Assembly: GCF_000719475.1 (NCBI RefSeq)
Contig: NZ_JOGO01000082.1
Location: 1-23,814, forward strand
Source: Streptomyces sp. NRRL F-5630
GTDB taxonomy: Bacteria > Actinomycetota > Actinomycetes > Streptomycetales > Streptomycetaceae
Length of the DNA stretch: 23,814 bases
Direction: 5' to 3'
The position numbers and the translations under genes are program-made. Positions 23,644-23,814 of this stretch are shown here, one piece after another. The notes beneath the pieces are model-generated. The model had not been told where the DNA came from. It did not search any database and saw nothing but the letters and a program-made list of their open reading frames with translations. Positions within the stretch are counted from its first letter, which is position 1. Every line of letters begins with the position of its first letter.

Positions 23644-23814
23644 TCAAGCCCAGGGCACGCGGAGTGCGGCGAGCTGCGCGCGCTCCTCGGCGCTCAGCGT
23701 GCCGAAGCGGCTCTTCACGTTGCTGGTCCATACTCCGAGGCGTACCTCAATCTCCTCGCCCTCGAAGACAACGATCTCGATGTGCTTGCGGGGTACGGGC
23801 TTCTCCGCGCCCTC
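23644..23814 (-). CDS. Helicase-associated-domain protein, C-terminal end only
   Basis: On the minus strand, 56 codons enter from the window edge and end at a TGA at 23644-23646. The reading KPVPRKHIEIVVFEGEEIEV, then LGVWTSNVKSRFGTLSAEER and QLAALRVPWA, matches the helicase-associated (HA) repeat of actinobacterial proteins ('LGVWLSNTKSRRAKLTAEQLAALAELGLDWA'). HA repeats follow superfamily 2 helicase cores and are often found alone at the edges of mobile or chromosome-end DNA in Streptomyces. The helicase core, if present, lies beyond this window. No start can be assigned, which is why the fragment is easily missed. Confidence 0.8.
   Translation of the reverse strand, partial: EGAEKPVPRKHIEIVVFEGEEIEVRLGVWTSNVKSRFGTLSAEERAQLAALRVPWA

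Overview
The window looks like chromosomal accessory DNA from a Streptomyces or close actinomycete. GC content is visibly very high, codons end mostly in G or C, GTG starts are common, and nearly every recognisable protein has an actinobacterial flavour (HxlR regulator, DUF6461-like protein, helicase-associated domain tail, Streptomyces-type IS110 transposases, TniA/TniB-like transposition genes).

Left part (1-8017). After two fragments on the minus strand (an unrecognised partial gene and a decayed WYL-like regulator) comes an oxidoreductase set. It holds a zinc-independent quinone-oxidoreductase-like enzyme and a convergent HxlR regulator, separated by a perfect 12-bp inverted repeat. Divergent from HxlR is a plus-strand operon: a luciferase-like (LLM) domain fused to a berberine-bridge-type FAD oxidase, a second LLM gene broken by an in-frame TGA, a LuxR/AAA regulator remnant, an aldehyde dehydrogenase, and an ABM-like protein with two C-terminal membrane helices. 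A 13-bp perfect palindrome in the HxlR/LLM divergent region is a candidate operator.

Middle (8018-11812). This is a nested insertion. One IS110 transposase gene (IS-A, minus strand) is cut into a 5' part (10438-11250) and a 3' part (8049-8440). Between them lie about 2 kb carrying a second, decayed IS110 (IS-B) and a decayed DUF6461-like gene. Removing 1999 bp restores a continuous 400-codon IS-A frame, and the junctions share the dinucleotide CT on the transposase sense strand, the core dinucleotide known for IS110/IS621 recombination.

Right-middle (11813-18379, all minus strand). A probable catabolic operon runs Zn-dependent alcohol dehydrogenase, metallo-beta-lactamase-fold hydrolase, quinone-oxidoreductase-like enzyme, alpha/beta hydrolase. 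It is flanked by two related Gal80-like Gfo/Idh proteins. One is frameshifted in a G9 run; the other has lost its N-terminus at a transposon end. Together with the left-hand genes this suggests dismantling of an aromatic or cyclic substrate (flavin oxidation, alcohol to aldehyde to acid, ring or ester hydrolysis), but the substrate cannot be read from the sequence.

Right (18380-23814). A Tn7/Tn5053-like transposition module starts exactly where the second Gfo/Idh gene is cut. It has an unusual HTH-AAA+ fusion, a TniA-type DDE transposase whose first catalytic Asp appears to be Glu, a second AAA+ ATPase (frameshifted) and a decayed fourth gene. It is followed by an unknown 197-aa protein and the C-terminal tail of a helicase-associated-domain protein running off the window.

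Many genes here carry single-base lesions, several in short homopolymers. Either the region is decaying under repeated transposition, or part of the assembly has indel errors; this should be settled before functional claims are made. No tRNA, rRNA or CRISPR array was seen.
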